Shown here: in pieces, positions 11,745 to 23,950 of the stretch
How positions within the stretch are numbered: the first letter of the stretch is position 1
Layout of the letters: every line of letters starts with the position of its first letter
DNA from: Cryptomeria japonica
Lineage: Eukaryota; Streptophyta; Pinopsida; Cupressales; Cupressaceae
DNA: 64,000 bases
Reading direction: 5' to 3'
Assembly: GCF_030272615.1 (NCBI RefSeq)
Contig: NC_081410.1
Span: forward strand, 505,902,442-505,966,441
Made by a program: the position numbers and the translations under genes
The notes under the pieces: generated by a model
Databases searched by the model: none
What the model saw: the letters and a program-made list of their open reading frames with translations, nothing else
Told to the model about the DNA's origin: nothing

Positions 11745-12934
11745 AGTGTTTTCCCTATTTTTTAGAATTTGTCCTATTTGACCTGAAAAATTGAAGCACT
11801 TAAAGAATGAATCTTTAAAAAAATTAGTAATATAAAATGTAGTTCTTGAAGTCTAGTTTCCAAATATGTAATTTATTTTAATATCCAAATGAGAGAAATT
11901 AAATTTTAATAGGCATTTCTCAAACCTATAGTTTAAAAGTCACTTTTTCAGCACCATACCATGCCCGTGTATAGCAAGCATAATTTGACCTAAATGAAAA
12001 TATTTTTTTGAATCCTTTTGGAAACATATTTGTAACTCACTCACCTTTGCTAAGGATATTTTTTTGTAATTTTTTTATGCATATTTTTTCTGTTAATTTT
12101 TTCACTGGGCATAATTGTTGTTTTGAGAAACCTTCGTGTACAGCAAGCATAATTTGACCTAAACTTAACATTTATTTATTTATTTATTTTGAAACTGTAT
12201 AGAATTGGCTCTAGTTTGATTCCATATAATTTATTTTTCAAAAAACTTAAAAATAAAAAAGTTATTAAAATTTCAAGTTTATTGACCTCTTTCGTTAGAA
12301 ATTATTTTTAAAATAAAAAAATAATCAAATTTTGAAACAAATTGCATATTTCAAAATCTAGACAGTCTCTTATGTAATGGGTTTTTATTGTTTCAAAAAA
12401 TTCTAAAAAATTGGTGTTCAAATATATGTCCAAAGTCATTATTTTTCATGGACACTAATATGGCCTTCAAGTTGCAGGTCAAACCAGGTCCAAGGCTAAG
12501 GGTCGACACTCCAAGCCATTTCTAAAACCAAAATTCGAAGGGGAAATCGGGCCAAAGTTTGATTTTTTTATAAACAGGATCTCGATTATAAATCGGGATC
12601 TCATTTAGGATATAGGATCTCATTTGTTTTTTTTAAATTATTAAAAATACAGATTATGAATAGGATCTCATTTAAAAACAAATCGGAATCCCATTCCTTT
12701 TTTACTATTTTTTTCAAAAAATAATTTTGTATACATAACAATTATTTTCACTAATATAGCATGTCTTATTGTACATCTTTTTATGCATTATTTTATGATA
12801 CTTGTCTTGTGGATGCTCTTTCCTTGCAATTTTATATCCATTTTTTTAAGGTGTCAATCATTGCATGCTTTTAAAGGCATAATTTGTTAGTAATGGGATC
12901 TAAACAATGTCAACCAAAAAACCAAAGGAGGGAC
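11745..12934. promoter_or_regulatory. Left subterminal region of the large transposon
   Basis: This AT-rich stretch has no ORF. It contains two copies of AGCAAGCATAATTTGACCTA (about 11975 and 12144) and a set of AATCGGGATCTCATTT-like repeats (about 12577-12700). A related motif recurs in the right subterminal region at 43240-43254. By position it would hold the promoter of the gene that starts at 12935 and possibly transposase-binding sites, but this is inference. Confidence 0.5.
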
Positions 12935-14962
12935 ATGACCGTAGAGGAAATTCAAGCACAAAGAGAGGAGGTAAAGCGTCAAAGAGATACAAGAATGAGG
13001 ATTTGAGAAATGAATAACCCTACTGCTTCTAGATCCACGACAATGGAAGAGACTTGAAACATTCAAGATGATCCCATGATGTATAAGATGGACGTAGATA
13101 GTACAATTTTGGAAGATGTTCATGTGGAAGATAATACAATTATAGAGACTAATCCTACTACATCCTCAAATCTAGGTACATCTTCAAATCCTTCATTGAA
13201 AGACATGGATAATGTGTTTATAGATGATATTCATGTTGATTATTTATTAGAAGCTAGATATAGCAAGGTTGAGATCGATATTGTTCGTGACAAAATGCAA
13301 CAACTTAGAGATATCGAAAATGAAAACCCTTGTGTTGGTGAAGATGACATTCCTTTGGATGTTGAAAATGAAAATCCTTATGAACATGGTGAAAATGAAA
13401 AATCCTCCTATTGTTGAAGTTCATGAAAATATTTTTACAAAAATTGAAAAAATATTTTGGATAATCCTTCTTATAATATTTCTTGGAGACAGGTAAGAAC
13501 TTGTGCCAATAGAATATGCAAAGAAAGTATTTATCAAAAATAGCTAACAATTCAATGTCAACTAATGATGCAATTGATGAGAAAGTGGAAAATGAGAAAA
13601 GTGATGAAAAATTAGGCATCTTTGTGAAACCAACAAAAATAGATGAATCAGTTAAGCATGCAATGTCTACTGTTGCAAGTGCCATTGAATCTATTGGAAA
13701 AAAGAGTCAATCTAAAGATAAGAATGCAACACGATGAGCCATAACAATTGCTATAGTGAATAAAACAACTTTGAATAAAAGGATGTTAAGCAACATTAGT
13801 GGAATTTTAAAGATGCATCCTAAAACATTGGTAAGAGCATTAAAGAGAAGAGAACGTATTAAAAATGATCCAATCAACCAAAGTTGGAGTTTTAGTGGTC
13901 GACTTCCAAGGTCAGATATGAAATTGAACATTGAAGTAAAATCTTTGGTTGAAAAGTATTGGCATGATAATAAAAGGGCATTTTATAATGCTAGAGGTGT
14001 TTTGAAGTTGAGAGTGGGGTCGAAAATTCATGATCCTCATCCAAAACGCCTATTAGACACAACTCAAACTAAACTTTATAGAAAAAATTTGGATGATGTT
14101 GTGTTACCTGAAAATATTACCATTTAAGTCAAAGATAATTTGAGAAATTCAAGCCCTAGTATGTGAAAATTAATAAGCAATGAATCTCTTGTTGTAAAAC
14201 GCATGTGCAATTTTATTATTATTATGATGTTTTTCGATACATATGTTGTGTTTTGCATAGTAACATGCTTATCCAAGAATGTGTTATTGATATGCCTCCT
14301 GAAACAATCAAGGAATTTGTAGCAAGTTTATTTTGTGAAAGATGTAATGGGCAATTATTTTATTTAAGTTCATGTATCTTTGGACAATGTTCTAGTTGTG
14401 GCAATTTTTCACTATTAGTACAATGTATGCATGAGAGTAGTGAAATGATTTTGGACAACAACTAATGGATATTAGAAGATTTAAGAATATTGAGTATCCC
14501 TTAAAGGATGGGAAAACAAGAAAGCATGTCAATTTAATCACAGAAAAATTTAGTGTACATGCATTCATGTCAAAATTTAAGAGTAAGATTGTACCAAAAT
14601 ATGTCATATTCTCTCAACATGTCAGATGGCTTGATGTTCAATTTCTCACATGTAGAAATTCATTTATAGTTGGAAGTATACTATCAGCGGTGGACTTTGT
14701 AGAAAACTATACTCTTAAGCGACAAGAGGAAATTCAATCTTAGTACTACGATTCCACTCAGGTTGCTTTTTTTATTCATATTGTTTATAGACATGCAGAT
14801 GATAGTACTAAGGATGACAGAAAATTTTTAAGAGAGTATCATTTCTATGTGAGCGATAATTGGATGCACTCGTCAGAGTTTGTTCAATATTATTTCAACA
14901 TATTTTAGACAAATTTAAAAGAAAGAGGAATCCAAATGATAGAACATCTTATATGGTCAAAT

Positions 14963-15240
14963 AATTGTACAGGACAATTCAAGAATGCTTGAATGTTTTA
15001 TTGGTTAAGCAAGGATCACAAGGAATACAATATCCATCATATATGGAGTTTTTTTGAAGATGGACATGGTAAAGGAGAGCATATCAATGGAACTAGTGCA
15101 TGCGTTAAAAGAATTCTTTATAGAGAGCAATTAAAATTAGAGGATAATGTAATATTTAAATATGCGTGTGGAATTGTAGATTGGTGCAATACAACATTAT
15201 CTACTAGATCAAGTGTGAACTCTATGTTGGAAAAATGGTG
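14963..15240 (+). other. Best-conserved block of the HGKG transposase-like gene
   Basis: This stretch reads as one frame (apart from a TGA at about 14990) through CTGQFKNA, FYWLSKDHKEYNIHHIWSFF, EDGHGKGEHINGTSACVKR and ILYREQLKLEDNVIFKYACG. The alternation of hydrophobic strands and the invariant-looking GHGKG box are what one expects of a catalytic core. It is the best probe for finding relatives. Confidence 0.6.
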
Positions 15241-15337
15241 TCTCAACCTTGCATTTACATGAGGTTACTATTTATAGTAAGTTTGCATTTGAGCACAAAA
15301 TGGTGCAAAATTCTCCCAAAAGATTCTGGTTGGTTAG

Positions 15338-16135
15338 ATAAGCATGTCAATAAAGTTTCATCGCAAGATCACAGCTAGTTTTGAAGATATTAAAGTTTTT
15401 GTTTTGGAGGGGTGCAATTAAAGGTTTAAACTTAAATTTTGGGACTTTAGACCCTCTTAAATGCCCTTAAAAAGTGGGTTTAAATGGTGTAGTGGTCTAC
15501 GAGGTGATAGAGAACTTTGTGATATTTTTGGCGCTTCAAACGGTTCGTCAATCGTACACACGGTTCACAAATTATGGCCTCTGGAAGTTTGTACTCCTGA
15601 AATAGGAAATATAATTTGTATCGGACACATAAATGAGTTGTAAAAGGGAGGAACACATGTTGATGTGTGTTTTAAAATGTCATAGGGAATCTAGATTCAA
15701 GATAAGGTCGGCTATACTTTATTGGGTGGTTTCAACCCATGGTTTTGTAATACTGTTTGACGGTTTCTTGTATTGTATCTCTTATATATGAGGTGCGTGA
15801 GATAGAGATTGTGTGTAATCTAGTCTTATGGCTATTGAGTTCCTCTCAATCTCTTATTAGTGGTACCCTTGCAAAGAGCTTGCTCTGCAAGTATATTTTA
15901 ACACATTTTTTGTTGTTGAATAATATATTGGGCGGCTTTTGGAGTGTGGGGTTTTTCTCCCTAAAGGGTTTTCCCCACGTAAATCACTATGTTATGGTTT
16001 GAATGTTATTATGTCTATTTCTATGTTTTATAATTGCTGTGACGATCTGTAAAATATATTTGCATTACCCTCCTCTCAAGGTTAGTGTAGGAAGTTGTTC
16101 CACTACTTAACTTCCTTACACTCTACAATTCAACA
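15338..16135 (+). mobile_element. Copia-like 3' fragment (polypurine tract plus LTR) inside the transposase-like gene
   Basis: The coding frame breaks at 15337 and resumes near 16136. The insert contains a polypurine tract, AAAAGGGAGGAACA (about 15643-15656), directly followed by TGTTGATGTGTG (from 15658). An LTR-like stretch then runs to CTCTACA at 16127. The bases before the tract would be the 3' end of the interior of an LTR retrotransposon. ATTCTGGTTGGTTAG (15323-15337) and ATTCTTTTGGTTAG (16136-16149) flank the insert and both encode F-W-L-V, so they may be an imperfect target duplication. Confidence 0.5.
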
Positions 16136-16633
16136 ATTCTTTTGGTTAGTTGAAGAAGAGAACATTGTGCCCAGACTTGATTGTGAGATAATTAGTGAAT
16201 CAACAAAATGGCATTCATTTAAGAGTTCAATTGTAAGCACATGGACTCTAGACAAGGGAGATTGCATGTTTTTGTCAGTTTTGTATTTTAGGTGATTCTG
16301 GTGTATGTGAGAATATTGAATGGGTTGAAGAGTGGAATCAAAGATTGTTGACACCTGCTCAAACACAAGATCAAATTGACACAGTGATTGAAGATAATGT
16401 TCAAATGTTTGCATTAGATGATTATGACCGTGTTTTAGACCTTGTATAAAAAGGTAATTTAATTTATTTTTTCAATTTTTAATGAACATGTTTAATTAAT
16501 TTCTTTTTTTTATATAATGTAGATTGGTGAAATTTTAATAAACATTGATTAAAAAAATAATTTTGTAAGACATGTGTATGTTGTTGCACCTGAGGACAAT
16601 GAAGAGGAAATGAAATATTAGTTGGATCAATGT

Positions 16634-16641
16634 GTTGAGAC
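16634..16641. repeat. hAT target-site duplication, left copy (GTTGAGAC)
   Basis: The eight bases are identical to 20790-20797 on the other side of the hAT element. Confidence 0.92.
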
Positions 16642-17267
16642 CAAAGAAACAGGACTCAGACTCGGCTCAGACTTGGCAAGGCCGAATCGGTCTCGGACTC
16701 GGGACTCGAAATCAGACTCAGCTCCAAACTCGACTGGACTCGGGAAAGTGAAAAACTCAAGAAATTTAGAGATTTTTAAAGATTTAAAACTTGTTTCATG
16801 CACCCTTTATTGAATACACCTTAAAGACACAATAACATCATCAAACTCAGCTCATTTGATTACATACACAAGTATACATCAATCACATAAGCATAAACGC
16901 AAATTGTAGCTGAAGGAACTAACAAACATAAATATATAAATATTGTCAAATGTATACAATATTACAAAACTCATGGAATAAAAATCCATGTCATCGTATG
17001 ATCATCATCAAATGTTTCACACAAATACCAAATGTAAATACAACTACAAGTCTATGGCTCAGAGGAGCGTGCACCCTCTCGCCCTGGCCCCCTGCGAAGG
17101 CGTTTAAGGTAGGTCTTGGATGATTCAGCAACCATAGTCACTCCCTGTGACACCATGCCATGCTCACCAACATCAGGAACAGTTGTGTCACTCTCAGTAT
17201 TTCCATTCTTTGCTCATTCTCTCTGCTCCTCCTCTGCCATGGCTACAGCCTCAGCCTCTATATCTAC

Positions 17268-19967
17268 CTAGTCGATCCAATCAATGTCATCATCACTAAA
17301 GACAACTGTAGGAATCTCAGGATCTGTCTGACTCTCATTGGCCCACTCTGCTTCAAGATCGGCCTCATCTAGAATGATAGGAGAGATGTCAACTAATGCA
17401 TTCTTTCTCATTCTCAGGCAAAGATTGTAGTGAACAAAGATGAGATCATTCATCTTCTCCACAGATAATCTATTGCGCCTCTTGGAGTGTATGTGCTCAA
17501 ACATACTCCAATTGCACTCACAACCTGATGCGTTGCATGGTTGGCTCAAGATGTGAATGGCCAACTTCTGAATATTTGGTGTCGTTGGGCCAAAAAAGCT
17601 CCACCAATGATCTAAGTTTGAAATGAGAAAAATAAATAAAATCAGTTTCACTCATGAACTCATTTAACAAGTTACAATATACAATAAAACTAAAATTAAG
17701 CCTTAAAATTTATTTTTACCTGGCATCATAGTTGTCCTACCGTCTTTGGTGACAAGACGAGAGAAGGTCTCCCCTTATGCATCTGAGAACAACTATAGCT
17801 CTCGAATAATCTCTATCTGAGTAGTACCAGCAGGTCTCATCTTCTCCATGATTGAGTATAGCCCATTAAGGACCTCCACATCAGCCTTGAAAGAAGGGAT
17901 AAAATGGAATGTCGGATTCGGATAATAGGTTGTTGCATAGATGGGCCTATGAAGCTGATGATGCCATCTCCTATCAATGATCTCCCAAATGGGACCATAC
18001 TTTCTCTCATCTCCTCCATAGACGAATTTGATGCCCTCCTTCGCCCTATCCATGCCCTCATATATAAAGCCCATTACGGGATTTTCTCTATCCACAACTC
18101 ACAACAAAACCACCAAGGGCTTAACAAACTGCAGAATTGAAAATATTGTGTAATTTAGAAAAATGAGCAAATAAGAGAATACATATAATAAGTTATAAAA
18201 CGTGAAGTTAAATTGTAGAATTTATAAAAAAATTACCTTCACTATCTCATCACAAGGGACCCAAAAGTCTTGCTCATCAAAAATGTAGTCTGTCATATCT
18301 TTCCCTGCAGGGGTGGTAGCATAGGATGAGGAAGACCACTCCTCACCAACAATCATATGTCTCAAGGCCGACTTAGACCTAAGCATGGACTACAATGTGA
18401 TGAAGTTTGTGGCAAATCTTGTGATTCCTGGACGAGCTAACTCCTTCTGCTCTGTGTATTGTCTCATAAGAGCCAACACCCATGAACTATTATATACAAA
18501 TTTGCACACATTTCTTTCCCTTTCTACACATCTCTTGACCCATGGGATTTTTCCGATATCCTCCAACATGAGGTCAATGCAATGAGCAGCACATGGAGTC
18601 CAAACTATAGATGGGTGCCTCTCCATCAATAGTCTACCTGCAGCAACATAATTTGTTACATTGTAAATTGTAATTAATGGAGGTACAAACTACAAGATAG
18701 TAATTAATTTGCAAACAAAATTAGTTTGTAATCAAAAGTTTACCCGCAGCAACATAATTTGTTGCATTGTTGGTCACCACCTGTACCACGTTCTCCTCAC
18801 CCACCTCATCAATCACCTCCTTTATCTGCTCACATAGGTAGGTGGAATTCTTGCAATGGGCGGAGGCATCGATGGACTTGATGAAAATGGTGCCCCCTGA
18901 AATAAAAAAAATTAAGCTAGGTCAATGATCATTCAATAAACCATTAGATAAAAAATAAAAAATTAAAGACTATATGAAACTAAAATTAATCAATCACCTG
19001 CAGAAGAAACAAGAAAATTAAGGATAGTTATATTTCTCCTATCCGTCCAACCATCAGTCATGATGGTGCAACCTTTAGTGCTCCATATCTGACATTGTTC
19101 ATCTAAATCCTTCTTCACATCATCCACCATTTGAGACAAAATGGGTCCGCTCAAATCACTCTCACTAGGGGCTTTGAACCCCGCCCCGCATATGGTAAGG
19201 GCATCAACCATTTCTTGCTAATAAGGAGACCTATCGCAAATAAACTCAATGAGATAAGTTAAGTATAAAAATTCAATGAGATAAGTTAAGTATAAAAATT
19301 AAAACAATCAAACATAAAAGTTATAAAACATTCACCTGGCTGCAAAGAATGGAATACTGTTGTAGGTCCAAAACTTGTCAACTGCCATTTTAGCAGCATC
19401 ATGGACCTCCTTCTTCCAACCCATGCCCTCAAGCGACTGTTGGGACCCAGGAGTAGTGTGAGGCACAAAGAAGATATCCAACGTAGATTTACGAATCCTG
19501 GGTCCAATGCCAACACTCGCACTACAACTACTAGTGCTAGGAGCATGAGAAGCGGCGATGGCACTGCCACTTATAGAAGTAGAAGCGGAAGCACCAGCAG
19601 TAGCAAACTGAGTGGGACGATATGAAGGTAAGAAAGAAGGGCCTCCAACACAACCTAACTATGTCCCTCTTCCTAAATTTACCTCTCTCCCAATGGCCGC
19701 TCGATCCTCCTTTTGTTTCTTTTTCCTTTCAATTTCCTCAACCATTACATAACATTCACGTACGACCTCAGGGACTGATTTCAGGCATGGTTCGGCATCA
19801 TGTCCACACACACCAGAAATATGGTATTTCAGTATATATATACCTCCATGGAATATTGGTTTGCAAAATGTACATTTTGTTTGTCCCTTTCCTTGCCCTG
19901 GAAAATCCTCATGATATTTCCAAGTAGGGTCCTTTCTAATGGGGGGTCTAGAAGCTGAAGTAGACAT
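17268..19967 (-). pseudogene. hAT transposase (BED finger, DUF659, hAT dimerisation), inactivated
   Basis: Exon-like blocks run downward from ATG at 19967. They are a BED-type finger (CTFC, then HISGVCGH..C), a Ser-rich linker ending TLDIFFVPHTTPGSQQSLEG, DUF659 (MVDALTICGAGFKAPSESD and MTDGWTDRRNITILNFL, 19211-18995), VVQVVTNNATNYVAAG (about 18745-18790), WTPCAAHCIDLMLEDIGKIP, FWVPCDEI and the C-terminal dimerisation block NASGCECNWSMFEHIHSKRR to 17268. Introns with GT..AG edges separate them. In-frame stops occur near 19658, 17808 and 17781. The second catalytic Asp, normally in TDNA(S/T)N, is Asn here (AAC, minus-strand codon at 18771-18769). The protein is therefore both truncated and catalytically altered. 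Confidence 0.9.
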
Positions 19968-20611
19968 TTTAGGATAGTTTTGTGAAACTTGAAGTTGAGG
20001 AAAATAATAAAGTGAAGTTTGCTACAATAAAACATTACAAATACAAAATAAAATTAATACATAAATTCAAAAAAACTAAAGTAGGGTTTATAAATTTATT
20101 TATTTTTAAATTGTAGGGTTTGTCAAACCCTACTTTTTAAAAAAAGAATTACAAACTCTACATACAACCCTACATAGTACAACTACATACTACATACTAC
20201 ATTCTACATACAAACATACAAAAGATTTTGGAAGAAAATGTAAAACTTTCAAAATAAATGAATAGAAAATGGAATTTTTGCATACAAGAAACAAAATAAT
20301 CTTCTGAAAAACAATCTTACCTCTTACAACAAGCTTGAAATGAGTTGCAAACTCTTCCTATCCAACTCTTGATGCACCAAATCCAAACACAATGCAGCTC
20401 CAATGTGACAAATTGAAGAAAACTTGAGCTTCCTCCTTGCTAGTTTTTCTTCTATGCACCCTTGTTTTTCTTCCCAACTCACTTTACTCCTATTTTTGCA
20501 AGTGAATGAAATAAAGTTCACTTTTAGGGGTAGGAGATAATTAACCAAAAAAAATAGATTTGAAAAATCTCTTTAAACTGATTTTTTTTTTGTCTTTTTT
20601 GCATCTTAACG

Positions 20612-20757
20612 CAGTCGAATTTGAGGCTCGGGACTCGCCGAGTTTGGCAATTTTTTGCCAAACTCGCCAACTCGGCAAGTCTAGCGAGTTTTCTCGCTCG
20701 TCCGAGTCCGAGTCCCAGAGACTCGGCGAGCATGTCTCGGACTCGGACTCGTCGAGT
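20612..20757. repeat. hAT subterminal GACTCG-word cluster
   Basis: About twelve GACTCG, CTCGG or CGAGT words occur in both orientations within 146 bp, matching a smaller cluster at 16653-16745 near the other end. Such subterminal hexamers are the usual transposase-binding sites of plant hAT elements. Confidence 0.75.
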
Positions 20758-20789
20758 CTGGCGATTTTCTGGCGATTTTCCTTTCTCTG

Positions 20790-20797
20790 GTTGAGAC
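20790..20797. repeat. hAT target-site duplication, right copy (GTTGAGAC)
   Basis: The eight bases are identical to 16634-16641. The codons after it (TAAACACAAG..) continue the frame interrupted at 16641. Confidence 0.92.
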
Positions 20798-21116
20798 TAA
20801 ACACAAGTTAATTAAACCTCGAGAAGATGATGATGGCTATCATTATCCGACTGGTATAGTGGTGGTTGTTGGAACTTGGCTAATTAAATATCTAACAAGG
20901 AAGAATGGTTTTCCTTCTTTCGAAGATTATGAAACACACAGGAAGAATATACACTACTGACATTTGATTGTTGCGACAAATATACAACTAGTGAGATATT
21001 GTGAGAGACCTACTAATAAAGAGTTGTGGACAATTTATATGGAAGATCATGAGACAATTATAGATGCTTTGGAAAAAAGAGAGGATGCAAATGGTACAAA
21101 GGAATAATTTCTAGGT

Positions 21117-21138
21117 ATGTGTGTGTGTGTGTGTGTTT
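21117..21138. repeat. GT microsatellite
   Basis: Ten or so GT dinucleotides lie just after the stop of the transposase-like gene. Confidence 0.8.
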
Positions 21139-21399
21139 AGCATATTCTTCAATGGTGTTGATATTTCTTTACATAATTAAAATTCTTGTATTATCATTTG
21201 ATCTATAGTTTTATTATTGTTTGATATAGGTACATCCCCTTAAGAGCTTACTTCATGGTACAATGGAATGAGTAAATAGAGGTACGTATAAATTTTTTAA
21301 TTTACATGTTTTTCAATTATTTTGATATTGCTTTAATACATCTAGTTAAAATTCAGTTAATGTGATTTTGTACTTTCATATATTCTAATTTTTTGTCCC

Positions 21400-22115
21400 C
21401 TTAAGCCATGTCGTAATTATCTTAATCCCCTTAAGTCATCCTAATTAGGTCCCCTTAGGACATCCCAATTCTAGGTTCATCCCTTAAGTCACATGTCCTA
21501 ATTAGGCCCATCCCCTTAAGCCATGTCCTAATTAGGTACATCCCCCTAAGCCATGTCCTAATTAGTGCATCCCCTCAATTCATGTCCTAGTTAGGTCCAT
21601 CCCATTAAGTCATTCTAATTAGGTCCCCTTAAGACATCCTAATTCTAGATTCATCCCCTTAAGCCACATGTCGTAATTAGGTCCATCCCCTTAAGCCATG
21701 TCTTAATTAGTTTGATCCCCTTAATCCAAATGTCCTAATTGGGTCCATCCCCTTAAGCCATGTCCTAATTAGTTTGATCCCCTTAAGTCACATGTCCTAA
21801 TTAGGTCAATCCCCTTAGGCCGTGTCCTAATTAGGTTGATCCCCTTAAGCCAAATTTCCTAATTAGGTCCATCCCCTTAAGCCATGTCCTTATTAGTTTG
21901 ATCCCCTTAAGCCACGTGTCCTAATTAGGTCCATCCCCTTAAGCTATGTCCTAATTAGTTTGATCCCCTTAAGCCACATATCCTAATTAGGTCCATCCCC
22001 TTAATCCATGTCCTAATTAGGTTCATCCCCTTAAGTCATCCTCATTAGGTCCCCTTGAGCCATCATGTCCTAATTAGTTCATCCCCTTAAGCCAAGTCCT
22101 AATTCTCATAGTATG
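21400..22115 (+). repeat. CTTAAG minisatellite array, forward orientation
   Basis: More than twenty imperfect units of roughly 30-35 bp are built on ATCCCCTTAAGCCATGTCC followed by TAATTAG. They follow the transposase-like gene by about 290 bp. The array is bracketed by a direct repeat containing CATGGTACAATGGAAT and GTAAATAGAGGTA (about 21252-21285 and 22248-22280). Related arrays occur at 27545-27830 in the same orientation and at 34790-35357 and 42334-43170 in the opposite orientation, all inside the large transposon. Confidence 0.9.
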
Positions 22116-23490
22116 GCAAGCATCAAATGTTCAAAGTTTGTGACATTTTTAAATATATTTTTAATATCAAGTTCCTAAATTTAATATATAATTTGATATT
22201 TGTGTCATTATTGTTTGATATATCTAGGTCCATCCCATTAAACTTTACATGGTACAATGGAATATAAGTAAATAGAGGTATGTATGTATATAGTTTTATA
22301 TAAATTTGAATACATGTTCAAATTAGATATACTTTGATATCTATTCTAATTAGATATATCCCCTTAAGCCATGTGTCCTAATTCTAGGTCCACTTAAGCC
22401 ATCCCTTAAGAAATGTATCCCATTTTAATATCTAACTAAGTTTTGTTGTAGGTAGATCCTAGTTTTTGTTGTAGGTGGCACATTAACAAGTTCTTGAATT
22501 TAATTAAATCAAGAATTCCAATAAAATGGTAAGCATTTAAAAATTGTGTTGAATGTTTAATTAGTTCCTATTTTTAACGTGTATGTTTAATTTATTTCTA
22601 ATCAACTCATTTTTATTGCACAGGTCTACTACAACCCAGATTTGTCTCTACGAGGATCTAATATATAGATCTTGAACCTGATTGTTTCTACGAGGACCAA
22701 CTTTAATGTTATTTCCTAGATAAATTGAACATTTTAACAATGTGTATGAATTTTAAACATTGAGTTCTATTTTTTAAGATGTGGATCAAATTTTTAATGT
22801 TTTAAATTGAATCATAGATCTATAATTTATTACTTCATTTTTAATTTAATTTAAATGTGTATATTATTATTAGTACTTATTGTAAGCAATATTATTGCAT
22901 TCACTTAAGCCTAAATAATCAATTTTTTGCACCAATCAAAAGTGATTATTATTTTTGTTTTCAAAATAAACTTGATTTTTATAAAGCTTAAATTTATATT
23001 TTTAAATTAGAATTTATTTATCTACAATATGATTGGATGAAAAAATCCAGTGTTATAGGAGTAAATTTATAAGAATGATAGATTTTATAGACTTTTTTTA
23101 AAATTTTCTTTATATTAAAAAATATGTCTATTTTGAATTAAAAAAATTATTTTTTGTTGATAATCTTGTAAATAAAGTGTGTATATGTATGTATGTATGT
23201 ATGTATGTATGCAAAATATAGATAATAAAATCAATTAACTATTGTATAAGGAATTGATTTACACCATTTAAATAAAATAAATAATTAAACTTTTTCATTA
23301 CAAGTATTACATCAAATATTTCTATTAAAAAAGTAAACCAAGTTTGTATCTTTTATAATTATAATTTTGTATAATTTTTTGAAATCATTATGTTTTTTAT
23401 TAATATTTTTTCAAAATCATAATTTTCTTTTTTAATCATTTTAATATATACAATATAATTTTATAACATTTAATCATAAATTTAAATATT
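22116..23490. other. AT-rich stretch without gene
   Basis: I see no credible ORF. It has a few single CTTAAG units (about 22340-22410), an ATGT microsatellite at about 23187-23212 and long A/T runs. Confidence 0.6.
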
Positions 23491-23499
23491 TTTCATTTA

Positions 23500-23950
23500 G
23501 TCATTAAGATATCCTCTAATTCCCCTAGGAAACGACTCCATATCAATTTTTTGAACAATTTCCCCACCATCTTCTTCGACTCTCCTACATCTAGAATTGT
23601 ACCTAAAAACATGGCTAAGACATCCATATTGACCTTATGTTTATGGTCGGATTTTAGAAACTCATCCCCTAAAATGACCTTCACTACATGGATTATGAGG
23701 TCGTGGCTTGACTTAAAGATTCATTCTAGCCTTTTGTCAATCACTTCACCCAAAAAGGCCATTTGGCATTTCTTGCAAGTGAGCCTCAAAGGGGTATCCA
23801 TGTTATGTGGTCCCTAGCCACACAACTTGACCTGCTATCCCCAGGATTGCCCTTAGAAGCACTATCAAAATTAACTTTCACCTATCCTACCTTTGATGCA
23901 GACCAAATTACTCCTAACCTCGGATTCAAAGGAATATCAACCTTTTGAGC
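23500..23950 (-). pseudogene. LINE RNase H fragment, minus strand
   Basis: Read on the minus strand from 23910, the codons give KVNFDSASKGNPG, the first strand of the LINE-type RNase H domain (compare KVNFDGASRGNSG in the LINE at 24341). The next roughly 300 bp give an unrecognised frame containing KVILGDEFLKSDHKHKVNMD. No poly-A or target duplication is visible, so this is a fragment. Confidence 0.5.

Larger units (their letters stand above)
16642..20789 (-). mobile_element. hAT-superfamily DNA transposon, 4148 bp
   Basis: Both ends are flanked by the same 8 bp, GTTGAGAC (16634-16641 and 20790-20797), the target length of hAT elements. The ends read CAAAGAAAC and, on the other strand, CAGAGAAAG, a short imperfect inverted repeat of hAT type. 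Inside is a minus-strand transposase with BED finger, DUF659 and dimerisation domains. Both subterminal regions are packed with GACTCG/CGAGTC words (16653-16745 and 20612-20757). Removal of the element plus one 8-bp copy restores the reading frame of the surrounding transposase-like gene. Confidence 0.93.
12935..21107 (+). pseudogene. Transposase-like gene with HGKG motif, interrupted by two insertions
   Basis: Three segments join into one coding region: 12935-15337, about 16130-16641, and 20798-21107 (stop TAA at 21105-21107). The middle gaps are a copia fragment and a hAT element. In order the product has an acidic N-terminus (MTVEEIQAQREEVKRQ..), a basic segment LKRRERIKND with WSFSGRLPRSD (13800-13920), a zinc-ribbon-like region CERCNGQ..C..CSSCG (14330-14405), SDNWMHSSEFVQ (about 14850), SNNCTGQFKNA (14957-14989) and FFEDGHGKGEHINGTSACVK (about 15049-15108). 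The final part reads LIKPREDDDGYHYPTGIVVV. Asp/Asn-rich blocks before a conserved HGKG box suggest an RNase H-fold transposase, but I cannot name the family. A probable intron lies at 16454-16522 (GT..AG). About ten stops and frameshifts show that it is dead. Confidence 0.62.

Noticed and set aside
21400-22115. CTTAAG array as telomere- or centromere-type satellite
   Set aside because: Unit length and spacing vary, the arrays are under 1 kb and all copies seen are inside one transposon.
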